Of a stretch of DNA of 64,000 nt, positions 23,041-35,543 are shown in pieces. The stretch's first letter is position 1. Every line of letters begins with the position of its first letter. This DNA comes from Beta vulgaris subsp. vulgaris (taxonomy: Eukaryota; Streptophyta; Magnoliopsida; Caryophyllales; Amaranthaceae), in the NCBI RefSeq assembly GCF_026745355.1, contig NC_079202.1:33293508-33357507 (forward strand). Direction: 5' to 3'. Both the position numbers and the translations under genes were made by a program. The notes under the pieces were generated by a model that saw nothing but the letters and a program-made list of their open reading frames with translations, ran no database searches and was not told the DNA's origin.

Positions 23041-23654
23041 ACAAATTAGACCCCAGCACAGAAGCAATCGAGGTTTAGCCGAGTTCAAGCTCGATCCAAT
23101 ACATCTCGAGAGTGGGATTGAGTTGACCCAAGTGGCGAAGTCAACCCGAAGGATGGCTCAAGGCCTCAAGCCAAACCAATACTACCTGTTGTCGATTTAT
23201 CCCGACCCAAGTTATGATGAAAACCAACTTAATCCAATCCAACTCAAATCGATGTCGGATTAAGCCGACTCAAATCCTTCTGAAAGTCAGTTTGAGCCGA
23301 CCCAAGTCCATCTGGTGCATGCTTTAGCAAACACAAGTCCTTCCAAGAGCCGAATTGTTCCGACCCCTATCAATCCGGCGCCGGGTTGAGTCGATCCAAG
23401 TCCTGCCGAGAGCTAATTTGTTCTGACCCATGTCCTTGCGATAGCCGATTTGTCCCGGTCCAAGTCCATCCAAGAGCTGACTGGGACTGGCTTCACCTTA
23501 TTCCCATATCCACCCAAATTCACCCAACCCAACCACCAACAAACCCAACCCCATCTGTGAGCTCCTTCACCTAGTTGGGCCCGACTCAAGGACACACAAA
23601 CCCACACACATCTGACCCACATGCCATATTTACTCCAATTATTCCGACCTAAAC
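23041..23654. repeat. CGACCCAA-rich repeat block, right copy
   Basis: Repeated words CGACCCAAGTCC, GAGCCGA and CCGACCCAAG at short irregular spacing, continuing after the hAT insertion to about 24235. The composition matches the block at 19711-20200. These are likely subterminal repeats of an old DNA transposon; the superfamily is not established. Confidence 0.45.
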
Positions 23655-23662
23655 ATTCCGAC

Positions 23663-24187
23663 CAGTGGCGGATTATAAGTGGGGCGGGCAGGGCCTGGCC
23701 CCCCTTAGCTTAAAATAAATTCTACCAACTGCAAGAAAATAAATGAAATCTACCTTGGGACAGTGGTAAGAGACACGGAGTAATTCACTGTAGGTACAAG
23801 GCTCGAATCTCGCGACCGACAATCAACTTAATGTGCATTACTTCTTGCTCTTCCAACAATCATCTTTTTAAATGTCTTGACTGATCTTTGGGATGTAAGT
23901 GGCCTTTTTATGTTATAAGTCTTTTTTCATCAAAAAACTTATGCTCTATATTTGTTGCTATGGGGGCTCTAATTATATAATATATATTTTCTTTCATGTA
24001 TTCAAACAAGGCCTTTTTTTCTCCCAAGTGTTAGGCTTACTATATTCTTTGTACACATTAATGATAGTATATATAAACTTTCATATGCTTCGTTTAGTGT
24101 TTTTATTCAACATTTAAAATGTTACATTAAAACTTTTGATTTGTTTACTCGTCCCCTTGTAAAATAGTTGGTCAAGATCCGCCACTG
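23663..24187. mobile_element. hAT element with 8-bp target duplication
   Basis: A 525-bp element with ends CAGTGGCGGATTAT and, inverted, CAGTGGCGGATCTT, flanked by ATTCCGAC (23655-23662) and ATTCTGAC (24188-24195), an 8-bp duplication with one difference. The CAGTGGCGGA terminus is a familiar hAT-type TIR in plants. It has no coding capacity and contains a tRNA-like segment near its left end. Confidence 0.9.
23745..23830 (+). repeat. tRNA-like (SINE-type) promoter segment inside the hAT element
   Basis: A box A-like GACAGTGGTAAGAG is followed about 35 bp later by a box B-like AAGGCTCGAATCTC, the spacing of RNA polymerase III internal promoters in tRNA-derived SINEs. No complete cloverleaf is apparent. 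It could be a SINE head captured by, or inserted in, the hAT element. Confidence 0.4.
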
Positions 24188-24195
24188 ATTCTGAC

Positions 24196-24436
24196 TTAGG
24201 TTGGGTCAATCCAAACCCACCAGTGACACAGATAGAGGGTGTCAACCGCCAACCGTGTATAGACACGCGAGTCAGCTGTAATTTTACTCAAAAACATTCT
24301 TAGCATACTGCACACACAGAAAACCGAACCTGGCCACGGCTAATCTACACAAAAATCCAGCAAAAGTGACCTAAAACTATGTGATTCGTTATTTGTTTGT
24401 TGTATCTACTATTTAGATTAGAGAAGTGAAAGAGAG
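24196..24436 (+). promoter_or_regulatory. Upstream region and 5' leader of the LIP1-type gene
   Basis: The sequence between the hAT target duplication and the first ATG. The last 35 bases (AGTGAAAGAGAG type) are purine-rich, as in plant 5' leaders. No unambiguous TATA box was identified. The hAT insertion ends only about 240 bp from the start codon, so it may lie in or near the promoter. Confidence 0.45.
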
Positions 24437-27400
24437 ATGTTCTGGAGGGAAAGAGAAAGAGAGAGCAGGGATAATAATGGCGGTCCACCCATCGGCATGG
24501 TCCGCGTCCTAGTTGTCGGAGATTCTGGTGAACTTTTTATTACCAAGTTGTTTATTTTCACACTTTGATTTATGAATTGTTCTTCATTTCGCTTCGCAGT
24601 AAAATACTTTTTTTTTCCCCTTTTATTTTATTTATGGTGTTTGTGTTTGGTTTATACTTTATAGCTTGTTTATCATTGGGAATACTTGGGAAAGAAGCGG
24701 TGAAAGAAGTTTTGATTATCTCAAGATTTATGCTCCAAGTTTAGTCATGATAGATGGTTGCCTAAGGCTATGATAATGAATCTACATGTGAGTTTATAGA
24801 TAATACAGTACAACAACAAAAACAACAAAAACAACAAAGTCTTGCTTCTAAAATGATTTGGGGTCAGCTAACATGAATCGTCGTGACAAATTAAGTAGTA
24901 AAAGAAAGGCATAAGATAGAGATAATAGAGTAGTTGCTAAGAAAAATCTGAAGATTACAAGGTAGTTTTTCATTAAGGCTCCGTTTGGTTAAAAACAGAA
25001 TCTTCTCGATGAGAAAAAAAAAAGACATTTGAAGATAACTATTTCTTTGTTTAGTTCCATGTATGGAGAGTTAGAGAGAAAAGGAGGAATGGAAATGGAA
25101 ATGGATTGGGACATGATGGCAGGGGTTAGGGAAAGGGGAAGGTAAGGAATAGGGAAGAATATTGGTGCCTCTTCATTTAAGAATAGAAATGTTTTCCACT
25201 ATTGGCTCCGTTTGGTAGGGCGTAAAACATTTTCAGTGTAAAATGATTTTCATGGAAAACAATTTACAATGTAAAACACAATTCCAAAATTAGTTTTCCG
25301 TTGTTTGGTTCCATGTAAGAAAAATGATGAAATGAAAGGAAAATGAAAGGGAAAGTAAGAAGGTAGTGAGAGGAATGTACAAGAGAGATAAGGAAAACAG
25401 TTTCCCTTCATTTTGAATGGAAAATGGTTTTCCATCATTGTGAGAGTTATTTTACCCTAAGGGAAAATGGTTTTACACTCTTTTGCCAACCAAACAATGT
25501 AAAACTGAAAATAGAGGAAAACAATTTTCACATTTTACGCCCTACCAAACGGAGCCTATGTGGGGAATTATTTTCCTCCATTTAGGGAAACTGTTTTCTA
25601 CCCCTTACACAAACCAAACAAAGGGAAATAGGAAAACCACATTTCTTGGCAAATATTTTTGAAACTCTCAATAAGTAAGCCTTTTCATCTTACCACCTTC
25701 GCCTGATGTGGGGTTCAATTGGGTATCTCAGATCCTATAAACTTTACATGTATGCAGTGTAGTAAAGTTGGTGTATATGATTGCTGTGGCCCTTCTCTGG
25801 CTATTAATAATTTGATCCTTCCTATGATGTTAATATATGAAAGGCATAATTTTTAGGAGGTTACAAGAAATTTTAATGATGTCGAAATTGGGAAAGTCAG
25901 GAAATGGCAGCTTATGCTATCTTTTCTTAGAGTTGGAAACTTTATGCTATGAGACTTAGATCATGAATATAGCCACTATATTACAATTGTCTCCTTCCTG
26001 TTTTGATGATAAAAGTGAGTTTTGACTTTTGAGTTAGAGTAAGATATGGGCTTCTTATTGTGTTTTACTGGTTGTTTCATGATTGCCTTGTCTGTTTAGA
26101 TTCAAACTTGCACATGTAGATAGATACTCCCTCCATTTTTTTTAATTGCTAAATTTTTACTTGTTTCTTTCTAATTGCTACATTGTTTAGACTTTCCTAA
26201 TTTGGGGTACTTGGCCCAGCAAAAAGTAATACTATTATATTCATTTTTCCTCTTTTTCCTTTTCAAAATACTATTTTTTTTAACTTTCCCCCCTTATTTT
26301 ACATTAAATGGGTCAAAAAGTATCCTCCAAAAAGCTTGAAAGTGACATTGCCTAGACTCTTGTGCATAACACAATGTAGCAATTCAAAAGATACGGAGGG
26401 AGTTTGAGTGCTCTATGAAAATAAAGGGCAGTATCTAACAAGTGATGATAGTACACCTTTTGCCGTTATCATAGTATTTTCTTTAAATAAGCTGCGTTGC
26501 TTGTGTATTTTTTAAAAAACTTCAAATTTGATGATTGGCAGGTGTGGGCAAGACTTCACTTGTGCATCTCATTGTAAATGGTTCTGCTGTAGCACGTCCT
26601 TCTCAAACGGTTGGATGTATGGTTTCAGTTAAGGTGCACTTGATGTTATTTTTTGTGTTCTAGGTGAAATAGAACAGTGATACATTTGTTTAGTAGCCGC
26701 TCTTCATAATTTTGAATTAGACAAATCTTTCCTATTGTAGGAAAAGTAGCCTAGAAGCAGGTAGTGCACCTCCTGGCTTTATGTAGCAACTTTTTCCACC
26801 TGCTTGAGATCATTTTCTTCCTTTGGTGCAGCATATTACTTATAGAAGTTCTGCAAGCTCTTCAAACGGCTTGGAGGGGGATGTAGAGAGAGATTTCTTT
26901 GTGGAGCTTTGGGATGTTTGTGGGCATGAACGCTACAAAGATTGCAGATCTCATTTCTATTCACAAGTTAATGGTGAGCTATGAATTCTCTTATAGCATT
27001 CAACAAGGAGCATCAAACTTTTGGGGTTTAGAGAAAGTATGACAATCCAGCACTTATAAGTCCTTGGTACCCTCAGTCAAAATTCAAAAGCAACAATTTG
27101 TTGGTTACTCGTGTGTTTTTGTTAATGCATCTAGATTTATAAGAAAGAACAAATCTCAAAAGATGCTCATGCTTTAATATACTCTGAAAACCACAAATCG
27201 TGTGATTATATAGTACTTCTAAAGGCAAGTTGACCTAATTTTATGTATTGTAACCTGTTAAGGTGAAAAAGCATTTCTATCAACACTAAATTAGAATGTA
27301 AGTACTTCAATCTCTTGTCTAGTTATCTTTATGTTATGGGGAAGGTGAAACTTAATTGTGTAGTTAAACCTTCTGAAATTGGTGAATAATAGTGCAATTG

Positions 27401-30400
27401 CAATAGCAATTGCAATTGCAATCGCAGGAGTATCAATTTTCATTTGTGTTTTGCTTAATAGATAGTGTATAACATTAGGATCAATTAATGACATCTAAAT
27501 CACTAGCTCTGATATTAATATACAATTGGCTAGATTATATTATGTTGATGTATGTTTGAGTTTGCTGATTCAAGTATCTTAAAATTTTAAATTTTGTAGA
27601 TTGCTTAAGTGTTTACTAGACCTACCTTCTAAAGAAACACGTGTTCACTAACAGAAGTGGTTTCCAATATGTACAAAATGAAGCTCCTGTGTGTTGGATT
27701 TACTTTTGGGTTTTCCAAGGATTTTTAGGGGGTGATTGCCTGATTGGTGATTCAATTTCTGTTTTGTGGAGTTCCATGACGGTCACAGGAAAGACCATTT
27801 ATATCTGTAGTATTACACTAGTCCTCAAGGATTAAACTACAGAGATCAGGACTGCTGCGCAGCTCGTTCTATTTCTTGGAGGATAGCTTTGGTGGAACAT
27901 CTAACTCAACTATAATAATAAGAAAGTTCAGGAACATAAGCACTGATTGATGCCTGCTTGCAGCTTGTTTGTCTCCTGTGTTGCACTTAACCTGGGTTTG
28001 CTGCTTCTGCTTCTGCTTCACACTTTACTGCAGCTGGTCGAACCAATGTATCCATAAATCCATATTTTTTACATATTGAATGAAACAGCCGACAGTTTCT
28101 CTTGTACCCATAATTATAGGCAATATTTTTCAATGTGTTGAAGTGGAGGCGTGTTTGGACACATCTTATTGATGAAAATGTTGTATATTGAAAAAAAACT
28201 GCAGGAACATTTTAGATTCCTCGTTAGGCCTTTGCTTGATAATTTTGTTATTGCTGTTTCTTGTGACAAACAGGCTATTTTGATTATTTGGTTTAAATCT
28301 GAGTGATATTCAAACTATAGAGGCTTGGTAATGTCTCCTTATAAGTGTAGCTCTTGTGGGTTCCTAAATGAATTTCCTGATGTATGGCATTATACTAATT
28401 TAGTAGAATTGAAATGCAGAGTCTTGGAAGTCCAGAAAACACCACATATATGGAGGGAGACTTCTTTTAGTTACATATGTTACTATGCATCTATTTATGT
28501 GAAAGGAGAACTTATGAAACTTGTATAATAGGTTCAGTTTTTCAAGTTGTATTGTAGGGGAAAACTGTTACCTGATGGTTCATGCTTCTATCCTCCATGA
28601 AAATACTTTGCAGGTATCATCTTTGTTTATGATCTCTCCCAGAGGAAGACAAAAACAGGCCTTCAGAAATGGGCTGCTGAGATTGCTGCAAATGGGACAT
28701 TTTCGGCACCTCTAGCATCTGGCGGGCCCTACGGGCTTCCTGTCCCCTATATTGTTGTCAGCAACAAAGCAGATATTGCAGCAAAGGAGAGTGAAAGAGG
28801 CAGCAGCGGTAATCTTGTTGATGCTGCAAGGCAATGGGTTGAGAAGCAAGGTCTGCTTTCATCAAGTGAGGACCTTCCCCTGACTGCAAGTTTTCCTGGA
28901 AATTCAGCTCTCATTGCTGTAAGAACTGAAAACTTTGGTTGAAAGTGGCTAATACTGATTTATTGTATTTTATGTGACAACACGTTGCTTCATTCTCGAG
29001 TACAACACGGGGGGGATCCTTGGGAGAAATGAAGATGCGTACTTCATGAAAGAGTATAAAATGCTTACCCAGTCAAAGCGATTATTGCATATCCCTGGAA
29101 CAAGTGAGATGCTTGCAATTAAAGAGTGTAAAATGATGGTATGCTATCTAAGTATCTAGTGTAAGCTATACTTCATACTCTCCCAAATCCCAATAAATCT
29201 TGACAAACTACATATAATATTAGATTGCCATAGTTTTACATAGGATGAGCTTATAATTGAGGTACTTGATTAAACTATTGCTGCTGCTCCTTTTGACATA
29301 AGAGGAAAGTGTAGTGCCTTTTTGGTTCTTATGTTTTACTTTAGGATAGAATAATTGTCTAAAAATCAATATCATGTAAATGTGGAAATTTCTCCCTGAC
29401 CTCAAAAGTTGTTTAAAGTGTTTGTGCAAAGTGATGCAAGTCACTTTCAGAATACTTAATATGTAAAATTATATTTTACATTGAAAATAGTAAAGCAAAA
29501 CAATTGAAAAATAAACTATAGACCTCTTTTAGTTCCCACTTTATGACCATGCTTTCCCACTGTTAGGCTTTAGGCATCGATGGTAGGATGGTGAAATCTG
29601 TTTATGATGGGAGACACTGCTAGTAAGAGTTGCTTGTGACTTTTTTTTTTGGAAAAACTCATACTTCTGTCATTTTGCTAATGCTTGCATTATTCTAAAT
29701 GGCACGAAGTTTTAGTAGAGAGAAAGGACCCACCCCCACCAACTCTAAACTGTCGTTCCCCGTGTTGGCCCTCCTACTAGGCACGTTTTGTAGTGTGCCA
29801 AGGTTGGTGGATTGGTTTTCTTGTTGGTGCCCTAGTTACTAAGAGATGCGCTTCTTCGTGAAGGAGATGAACAAGCTGAAGGAGAACTCTGGATGTTTTG
29901 CTTGGCTGTAGTGTGGGCTATCAGGCTGGGGCGAGGCTTCAAGGGTTGGACTTTAATGTTGGGCTCGTGCCTGGTTGGGTGTTGCGAGTTCAAGGTGGGC
30001 TTTTAAATTTGCTATCAGTGCAGGGGAAGACCTAGCAAAGAAGGGTAGCTTATATTTACAGGTAAGAAGATCGCAGGGGGAATGCATGGGCTGGTGCACT
30101 TGTGATCCTGTGATAGTGGGCTCAGACACTTGCAAGGGATGAGGCATTGGTCCACATGGAGGCACACTCACCAAATACTAACAGTAGTCAGTTCAGTAAC
30201 GATATTAATGAAGCCTTGGGCTTATCTGTTTGCAAGTGATATCCTGTTGCTAAATGGTGGCTTGACATTACGACAAATTCACATTGGATGTTAGACATTT
30301 GTGTGCCATCTCTAAGCATCATTTAGGGTTTCTTCAAAAAAGCGTAATTTAGGGACAATTTTGGAAGACCAAGGGCTCTATAATTAATGTTTTTGAAGAC

Positions 30401-33180
30401 TTTGGTGTTTAGACTCTAAGCCCATAAGTTGTCCTTTTGTATTCACAAGTCCTTTTTGTTTGAAATGTCATTCAGCATTAAAGAATGGAGAAATTCTAGG
30501 TGTGTACATCCACCACCAGGACACTACGATGTAACCCCCCCCCCCCCCTCTCTCTTTCTGCCACCAACCACCATCTAAAATGAAAATAGAAACAGTTACA
30601 GAAAATGACAAGTTATTAGAAGTTATGAAACATGAAATGGCTTGAATACCCACTCAATCTAGATGTTGGGAGAGTTTAAAGTCAGAGCCCCTATTTTGAA
30701 GATAAGGGGGTGGAAGCTCAACTCCTTTATTGAGCTCCAATATGATTCTCACAGTGTGTTTCGAAAGGGAGTGGAGGGAAGAAAAATGAAGGTGAGGGTA
30801 GGAAAAGATTGAGCTTCCATTTGCTTCCAAAATTTTCTGTTAGGGGAAGGATTTGACTTATTAAAAGGGGAAGGAAGGATCCCTCCAATTCTTTCTCTTC
30901 CCTTTCCCTGTGTCATACCCAAATAAGAGTAGTAATGAATCTCACATTGCCTCCAAATCTACCAATATACACGTACTGTTAATCTTTGAGGTCTAAAATG
31001 ACTTGCAAGAGGTTGTATATGTGATCTAGTTTACTTGAGAACCTTATGGATGTCGGACAAAGACTTACTGCACTAATGCTTTCCCATACTGATATTTACC
31101 ATCATCACTTTCTTCGGAATATTGCAGCATTTCCTTCTTCATTACTTCTGTTTACATCTCAATTTGAGGAGGTATTTATTAGAAAGGCGCACTTCATCAT
31201 CGCTTCTTCTAGATATGTTAGCACAGTGACTTGCTGAAAATTAATTCTACGATCATATCATCATACTATGATTGCGTGTTCTTTTTGCCGATGACGTGCT
31301 TATCAAGCATACATTCTAAATAGATCTTGTTTTCATTTGAGATCGTGTAGGCTGCCAAAGATGCAAGATTTGACAAGGAAGCTCTGATGAAGTTTTTTCA
31401 TTTGGTATCTTCCTTGAACTTTTATCTTAATTGTTTTATCTGATCATGTTGCACTTGGAGTTTTTTTTTAATCTTTTTTTTTACAGTTGATCAGGAGGAG
31501 ATACTTTGCTGATGAAGTACCTGCACCATCTCCTTGGTCTTTCACATCTCAAAGAACTAGTCAGCGCTCAACTGATATTTCAAGTGATGATGATCTTCTA
31601 CACCCATCAGCAAGGTGTGTTTCATTGGACTCTGCACCTATAGTGTGTCTATCACGAAAAAGAAAAATAGCAGCTGGTTGAAGATTGTCAAATTTCTTCT
31701 ATGAAATATGATATCTTTTCTAAGGAGATAACATAATAGCTATCTGAAAGTGGTGATTAGAATTTGTAAATGCAAGTCTTGCCAAATTCCCTATCAGTGG
31801 TGCTATCTAACTTTGGAATAAATATATGTTGGGCATTACATCTGAAAAGGTGGACTCGTAAAGTTTTGCAAAAACAAATTCCTATGAAAGGTGAAGCATC
31901 TGAATGGAAATGTTTTGTTCTGGCATGAAATTTGGTGCGGGGATCAACCCGTTACAGCTTAATGTCCAGATTTGGTCAGAATTGCTTTTCTTAAAAAGGC
32001 TAATATTTCAGAACGCAAGTGTTGGTGCAGAATAGTAATCAAAAGCATTGTAAATTGTAGTGCGGAATAGTAATTAGAAGCATTAGATGTTCTTACGAGT
32101 GATTTTGTTCATTTTGAAAAAGACTTTGATTTGTTTGGTTTAATGTTGCTACATTGGGGTTTGGAGCATACTATTAACTATTTTACTAGTTTCATAACAG
32201 TGTTACTTTCATGTGCTTATTAATCTGGCAATGTGCTGTGCTAAGAATGCTGCATGTATCAGCTTTTCAGATTTGGTATTGCCACTATGATTGATTATAG
32301 CTCCTTCCAATTGTTAGGAGAAAAATTGGTGATTGTTCCTTCTATCCTGCATGTGTCTGGTAGCTTATTGAAAATATTTAAATGTCTGCATAGACTGTTC
32401 TTTTGGCGTGTTCAATGGTTTTCTGTGATTGGAAATCTTACCACCACACTATATAATCCTAACACCAGAGTGTGATGTGTGTCCCAAGCTGGATGTTCAT
32501 AATGTTAATTTTCCAGGAGGCCTTTTTTTCTTCTTGTTGTAGCAATATTACTAGTATATATTTAGGGAATAGTGGAGAAGCTAAAAGCATCAACAATTTT
32601 AATTTCGGTTGTGCCTTGTTGCTTGGTTAAATTCATTGTATGCATCATCTTATAGTTTCATTGATTGGTATTTGGAAAACAGAGATACATTTAGTTGGTT
32701 AAATATTCTTCTGGCGTGGTGCAGTTACAGAAGGAGGTTAATTCAGTCTTCTTTTGTTTAACCATTGTTGATTTCACAGATATGGAGTTGCTTTTCAGTG
32801 TGTAAGAGACATTTGTGGCATGTGCTAGTTCTATTAATCTTCTAAAGGCTTGGGTACCAGACCATTGTACTTTCAAGTTGACGTTGAATATAGTTATTTG
32901 AGAACTATTACCTGTTCCATGATTTCAAGTAGTTGTTACTCTGTTACTATCATTAACAAACCTTTGATTTCTGGGTGTACTCTGCAGGTTAAGCAGCAAT
33001 ATGTACAACCATGACGTCCATCCTCCTCTTCCAGCTCAACGTAATCTTCCACCTCCTCCAACTTTGTACCCTCAGCAACCTGTGTCCAATTCCGAGAACT
33101 ATGGCTTCCCAAGAATCTATCAAAATATTTCGTCAGAGTTCAGTTACTCCAAGTCTAAGCGAACTGATATCGACGTCTGA
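24437..33180 (+). CDS. LIP1: LIP1-type small GTPase, seven exons, complete
   Basis: Exons: 24437-24527, 26542-26633, 26832-26973, 28614-28918, 31351-31404, 31487-31614, 32988-33180; all introns are GT-AG and phases agree, giving 334 aa. The protein opens MFWREREREs and matches plant LIGHT INSENSITIVE PERIOD1, a Ras-superfamily GTPase acting in the circadian clock and linked to microtubules and salt response. Visible motifs: P-loop GDSGVGKT (28-35), a non-canonical switch II WDVCGHE (88-94) in place of the usual DTAGQE, and guanine-binding NKAD (159-162). The C-terminal tail is Ser/Pro-rich and ends TDIDV, with no prenylation cysteine, as in known LIP1 proteins (Arabidopsis about 342 aa). Introns 1, 3, 4 and 6 are long and intron 1 holds MITEs. 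The first ATG was chosen because it reproduces the conserved N-terminus. Confidence 0.95.
24976..25640. mobile_element. Composite MITE in intron 1 of the LIP1-type gene
   Basis: An inner inverted-repeat element (about 25205-25555) has ends GGCTCCGTTTGGTAGGGCG and its complement CGCCCTACCAAACGGAGCC. It is rich in GGAAAATGGTTTTCC-like words and can fold end to end. It sits inside an outer, more diverged unit starting GGCTCCGTTTGGTT at 24979 and ending near CAAACCAAACAAAGG at 25624. No clear target duplication was found. A related composite occurs at 58312-59050. Confidence 0.7.
26127..26402. mobile_element. Stowaway-like MITE in intron 1
   Basis: A 276-bp element starting CTCCCTCCATTTTTTTTAAT and ending ATACGGAGGGAG, the CTCCCTCC terminus of Stowaway (Tc1/mariner) MITEs. 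TA precedes the left end but TT follows the right end, so the target duplication has mutated. It has no coding capacity. Confidence 0.8.
29640..30480. other. Intron 4 insertion-like segment
   Basis: Within the 2.4-kb intron 4 this part is more GC-rich than the surrounding intron and contains imperfect gene-like phrases, suggesting an old insertion (retroelement or other). No domain, TIR or target duplication could be identified. A run of 14 C at 30535-30548 follows it. Confidence 0.3.
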
Positions 33181-33607
33181 TTATTGGGGAAGCTCACAGC
33201 ATATTTAGCTTGAACATCCTTGGCCCCTTTAGACTGCGTAGGTGAAAAGTGCCAAATTAATTGTTGGTTATCCTGTTTGTCCGAGTATAATAACCTTAAT
33301 TACCTGATAGTATCTTTCTTGAGATAGACTGCTGGATGATTCGGAGGGCGAATAGAAGATAGATGAGCAAGACAAATTCTTTGTCTGTGTGTGACTGGGC
33401 ATTGTTTGTATGTATATCACAGAATGATAGGGCTGATGTACAGAAAAGGTCACTTTAATTTTAATGAAGGTTACTAATTTGTCATTTGTTTCTGTATAGA
33501 AAGTTCGAGTATAGGTTTGGTACTTGCCCTTGACTACCTGTTTGGTATGTAAATAATAAATGGTAATATCTAAATAGTAAGCGGTAATAAATGCAAGGAA
33601 GGATGTA
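33181..33607 (+). other. 3' flank of the LIP1-type gene
   Basis: Probable 3' untranslated region and downstream sequence. AATAATAAAT-like signals occur near 33550, but no polyadenylation site can be fixed from sequence alone. Confidence 0.4.
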
Positions 33608-33695
33608 AACAAAGTCACATGTCAATAGTCATGATAATGTTGAAGGACATGAACAAAGTCATATGTCAATAGTCATGATAATGTAAATGGACATG
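33608..33695. repeat. 44-bp tandem duplication
   Basis: Two adjacent 44-bp units (33608-33651 and 33652-33695) start AACAAAGTCACATGTCAATA and AACAAAGTCATATGTCAATA and differ at a few positions. It lies downstream of the LIP1-type gene. Confidence 0.9.
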
Positions 33696-34624
33696 AGTTA
33701 TATCTTTTGTGTATATGGGTAAATGATAGTGAAGATAATCGTAAAGATCTACGTTCATTCTTTTAGTAATCTAAATCTTTCTAATGGTAGAAATAAAAAA
33801 TATATGAAAGGAAAACACAAGTTCGCTTTCCTCCCTTTTTCCAAACAAAACTATAAATCATAATTAGGTTTCTAAATTTCTAAGCTAAATAGTATGAAGG
33901 GAAAAAGAAAGGGATATCATTTGCTTTTATCCGACGTCACTGCAAGATTGCAAATTTAGAAGCTCAGTCTGGAACTTTTGAAGTCATCCCATTCTTATGT
34001 GTTTCCTTAGAAAGTTTTAACCTTTCTATATTGTGTTCTTTTGTTTCTTCTAGTAACTATTAAAAAGTTATTTTAGTGAGAGTTCAAAGTATGAAAAGGA
34101 TATGAAACATTCACGAGCATGTATAATGGTAATGACTCTCCAATAAACTTCATTTCTCTCTTCAAGCTATTCTCAAAAATATATCTAAATCACACAATTA
34201 CAATAAAACTTTTAAAGAGTTCTCTATTGTATATTTCACTATGTAATGGTCCCCGTGCCAGTTAAGAAAACTCATTCCTTTTGTGCCATGTGTCACCAAT
34301 TGATTGGTTGAGGTAATGGAGAATCATTTCCCATATCTACCAAATGGTATCTCCTCCAAAAGACGTTTTCATGGAGATACATTCAAGACACGCCTAAGAG
34401 TCCATTGTTGAATAAAAAGTAGCTCTCTATTTTCTCTCTCCTTAACTAGTTGGAAAGGCCTTCCAAGAGCCCTATTGTACATAATCAAAAGAGAGAAAAC
34501 AAAGAGAGCCAACATTTTCCTCTTCTTATATGCTCCTGTTTCATCATTCCTGGTAACAACTACCCGCCAATTCAAGAAAATTTTGATGTGTAAACCAACC
34601 TTACACACAAAGTGAGTCTGCCCA
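33696..34624. other. Intergenic sequence between convergent genes
   Basis: No gene supported. GAGCATGTATAATGG at about 34117 resembles a Harbinger-type terminus, but no matching inverted end was found. Confidence 0.35.
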
Positions 34625-34803
34625 AGCCCAAGTATATCATCAGCAAGTGCTAATTGAAGGCTTCTTTTGCTTACTTAGACCACTTCAAATGAGCAAGTAT
34701 ATTATGAACAGCAATTTCTTTAAGAGGAATCCTCCTCTAAATACCCCTCACTTGGTAAATTCAAACTCTTAACCTTGAGGTCATAACAAATGAGCCAACC
34801 CAA
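34625..34803 (-). mobile_element. Probable tRNA-derived SINE, minus strand
   Basis: Read on the minus strand from about 34803: GGGTTGGCTCATTTG (box A-like), then CTCAAGGTTAAGAGTTTGAA (box B-like), spaced as in a tRNA-derived SINE promoter, followed by a non-tRNA body. The 3' end and target duplication are not resolved. Confidence 0.45.
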
Positions 34804-34984
34804 ACTTGGTATATTGTAAACAAGAAATAGTATGGAATATTCCTACTATTTTCTTCTGTAAAACAAAACAAAATTTTCCTACCTCTAATTACACTCGTAT
34901 GCATAAATCATAATATAAATATGTTGCATTTGCTTGGGTGCGAGGAGGCACTTGTACCAGCATTGCTTTGCCTACCTAAAAGCG

Positions 34985-35290
34985 TTAGAATGGCTCATAG
35001 ACTGCAACATAACTACAATTCTCAAGACAAATTGCTTCTTCCAATTTGGTAAGTTTTTGCAGGAATGTAATGACACAATGCTGACCAATGTACTTGAGAT
35101 CAAATGAAGAATATCCCACATTCAACAACTTGCATACAGCTAGATAATGGTGTATTGTTCGCAAAGTCAACAAACATGTACAGCTCAGCCACGCCTTATA
35201 TAGCATATGCAGAGAGTCAGTTTGGTTCATGAGTAATATGTTCTTCAAGTTCCACAAGTTTGATAATTTAAGAACAGTTTCACAACTTCT
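34985..35290 (-). pseudogene. Possible LRR-like gene fragment
   Basis: The minus strand is open for about 100 codons and reads TVLKLSNLWNLKNILLMNQ, then KLLNVGYSSFDLKYIG and LQKLTKLEEAICLENCSY. The spacing of Leu/Asn resembles leucine-rich repeats of NB-LRR proteins, but there is no clear repeat register, no start context and no partner domain. It could equally be the 3' region of an unrelated transcript. Confidence 0.25.
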
Positions 35291-35543
35291 TAAGGATCAG
35301 AGTTATGAACCATAAATTTTACTTGAGCGAAACCAATGTACTTTTGACAAAGCACCTAATCACTTCAAACTCATAAAACTAACATGACAAGAGTGTACAA
35401 AATATAGAGAAAATTGAACTTTCACTCAAATATACCAATTCTTCCTCTGGTACACGTGAAATTTGATTTGAAATACATGAATTATTGGTATAAAATAAGT
35501 ATTGCAGAGCAGAAAAAGAGGGTTGAAATGGTAACAAGGTTTA

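Noticed and set aside
34110..34620. Harbinger-type element starting GAGCATGTATAATGG
   Set aside because: No inverted partner end or TAA pair was found.
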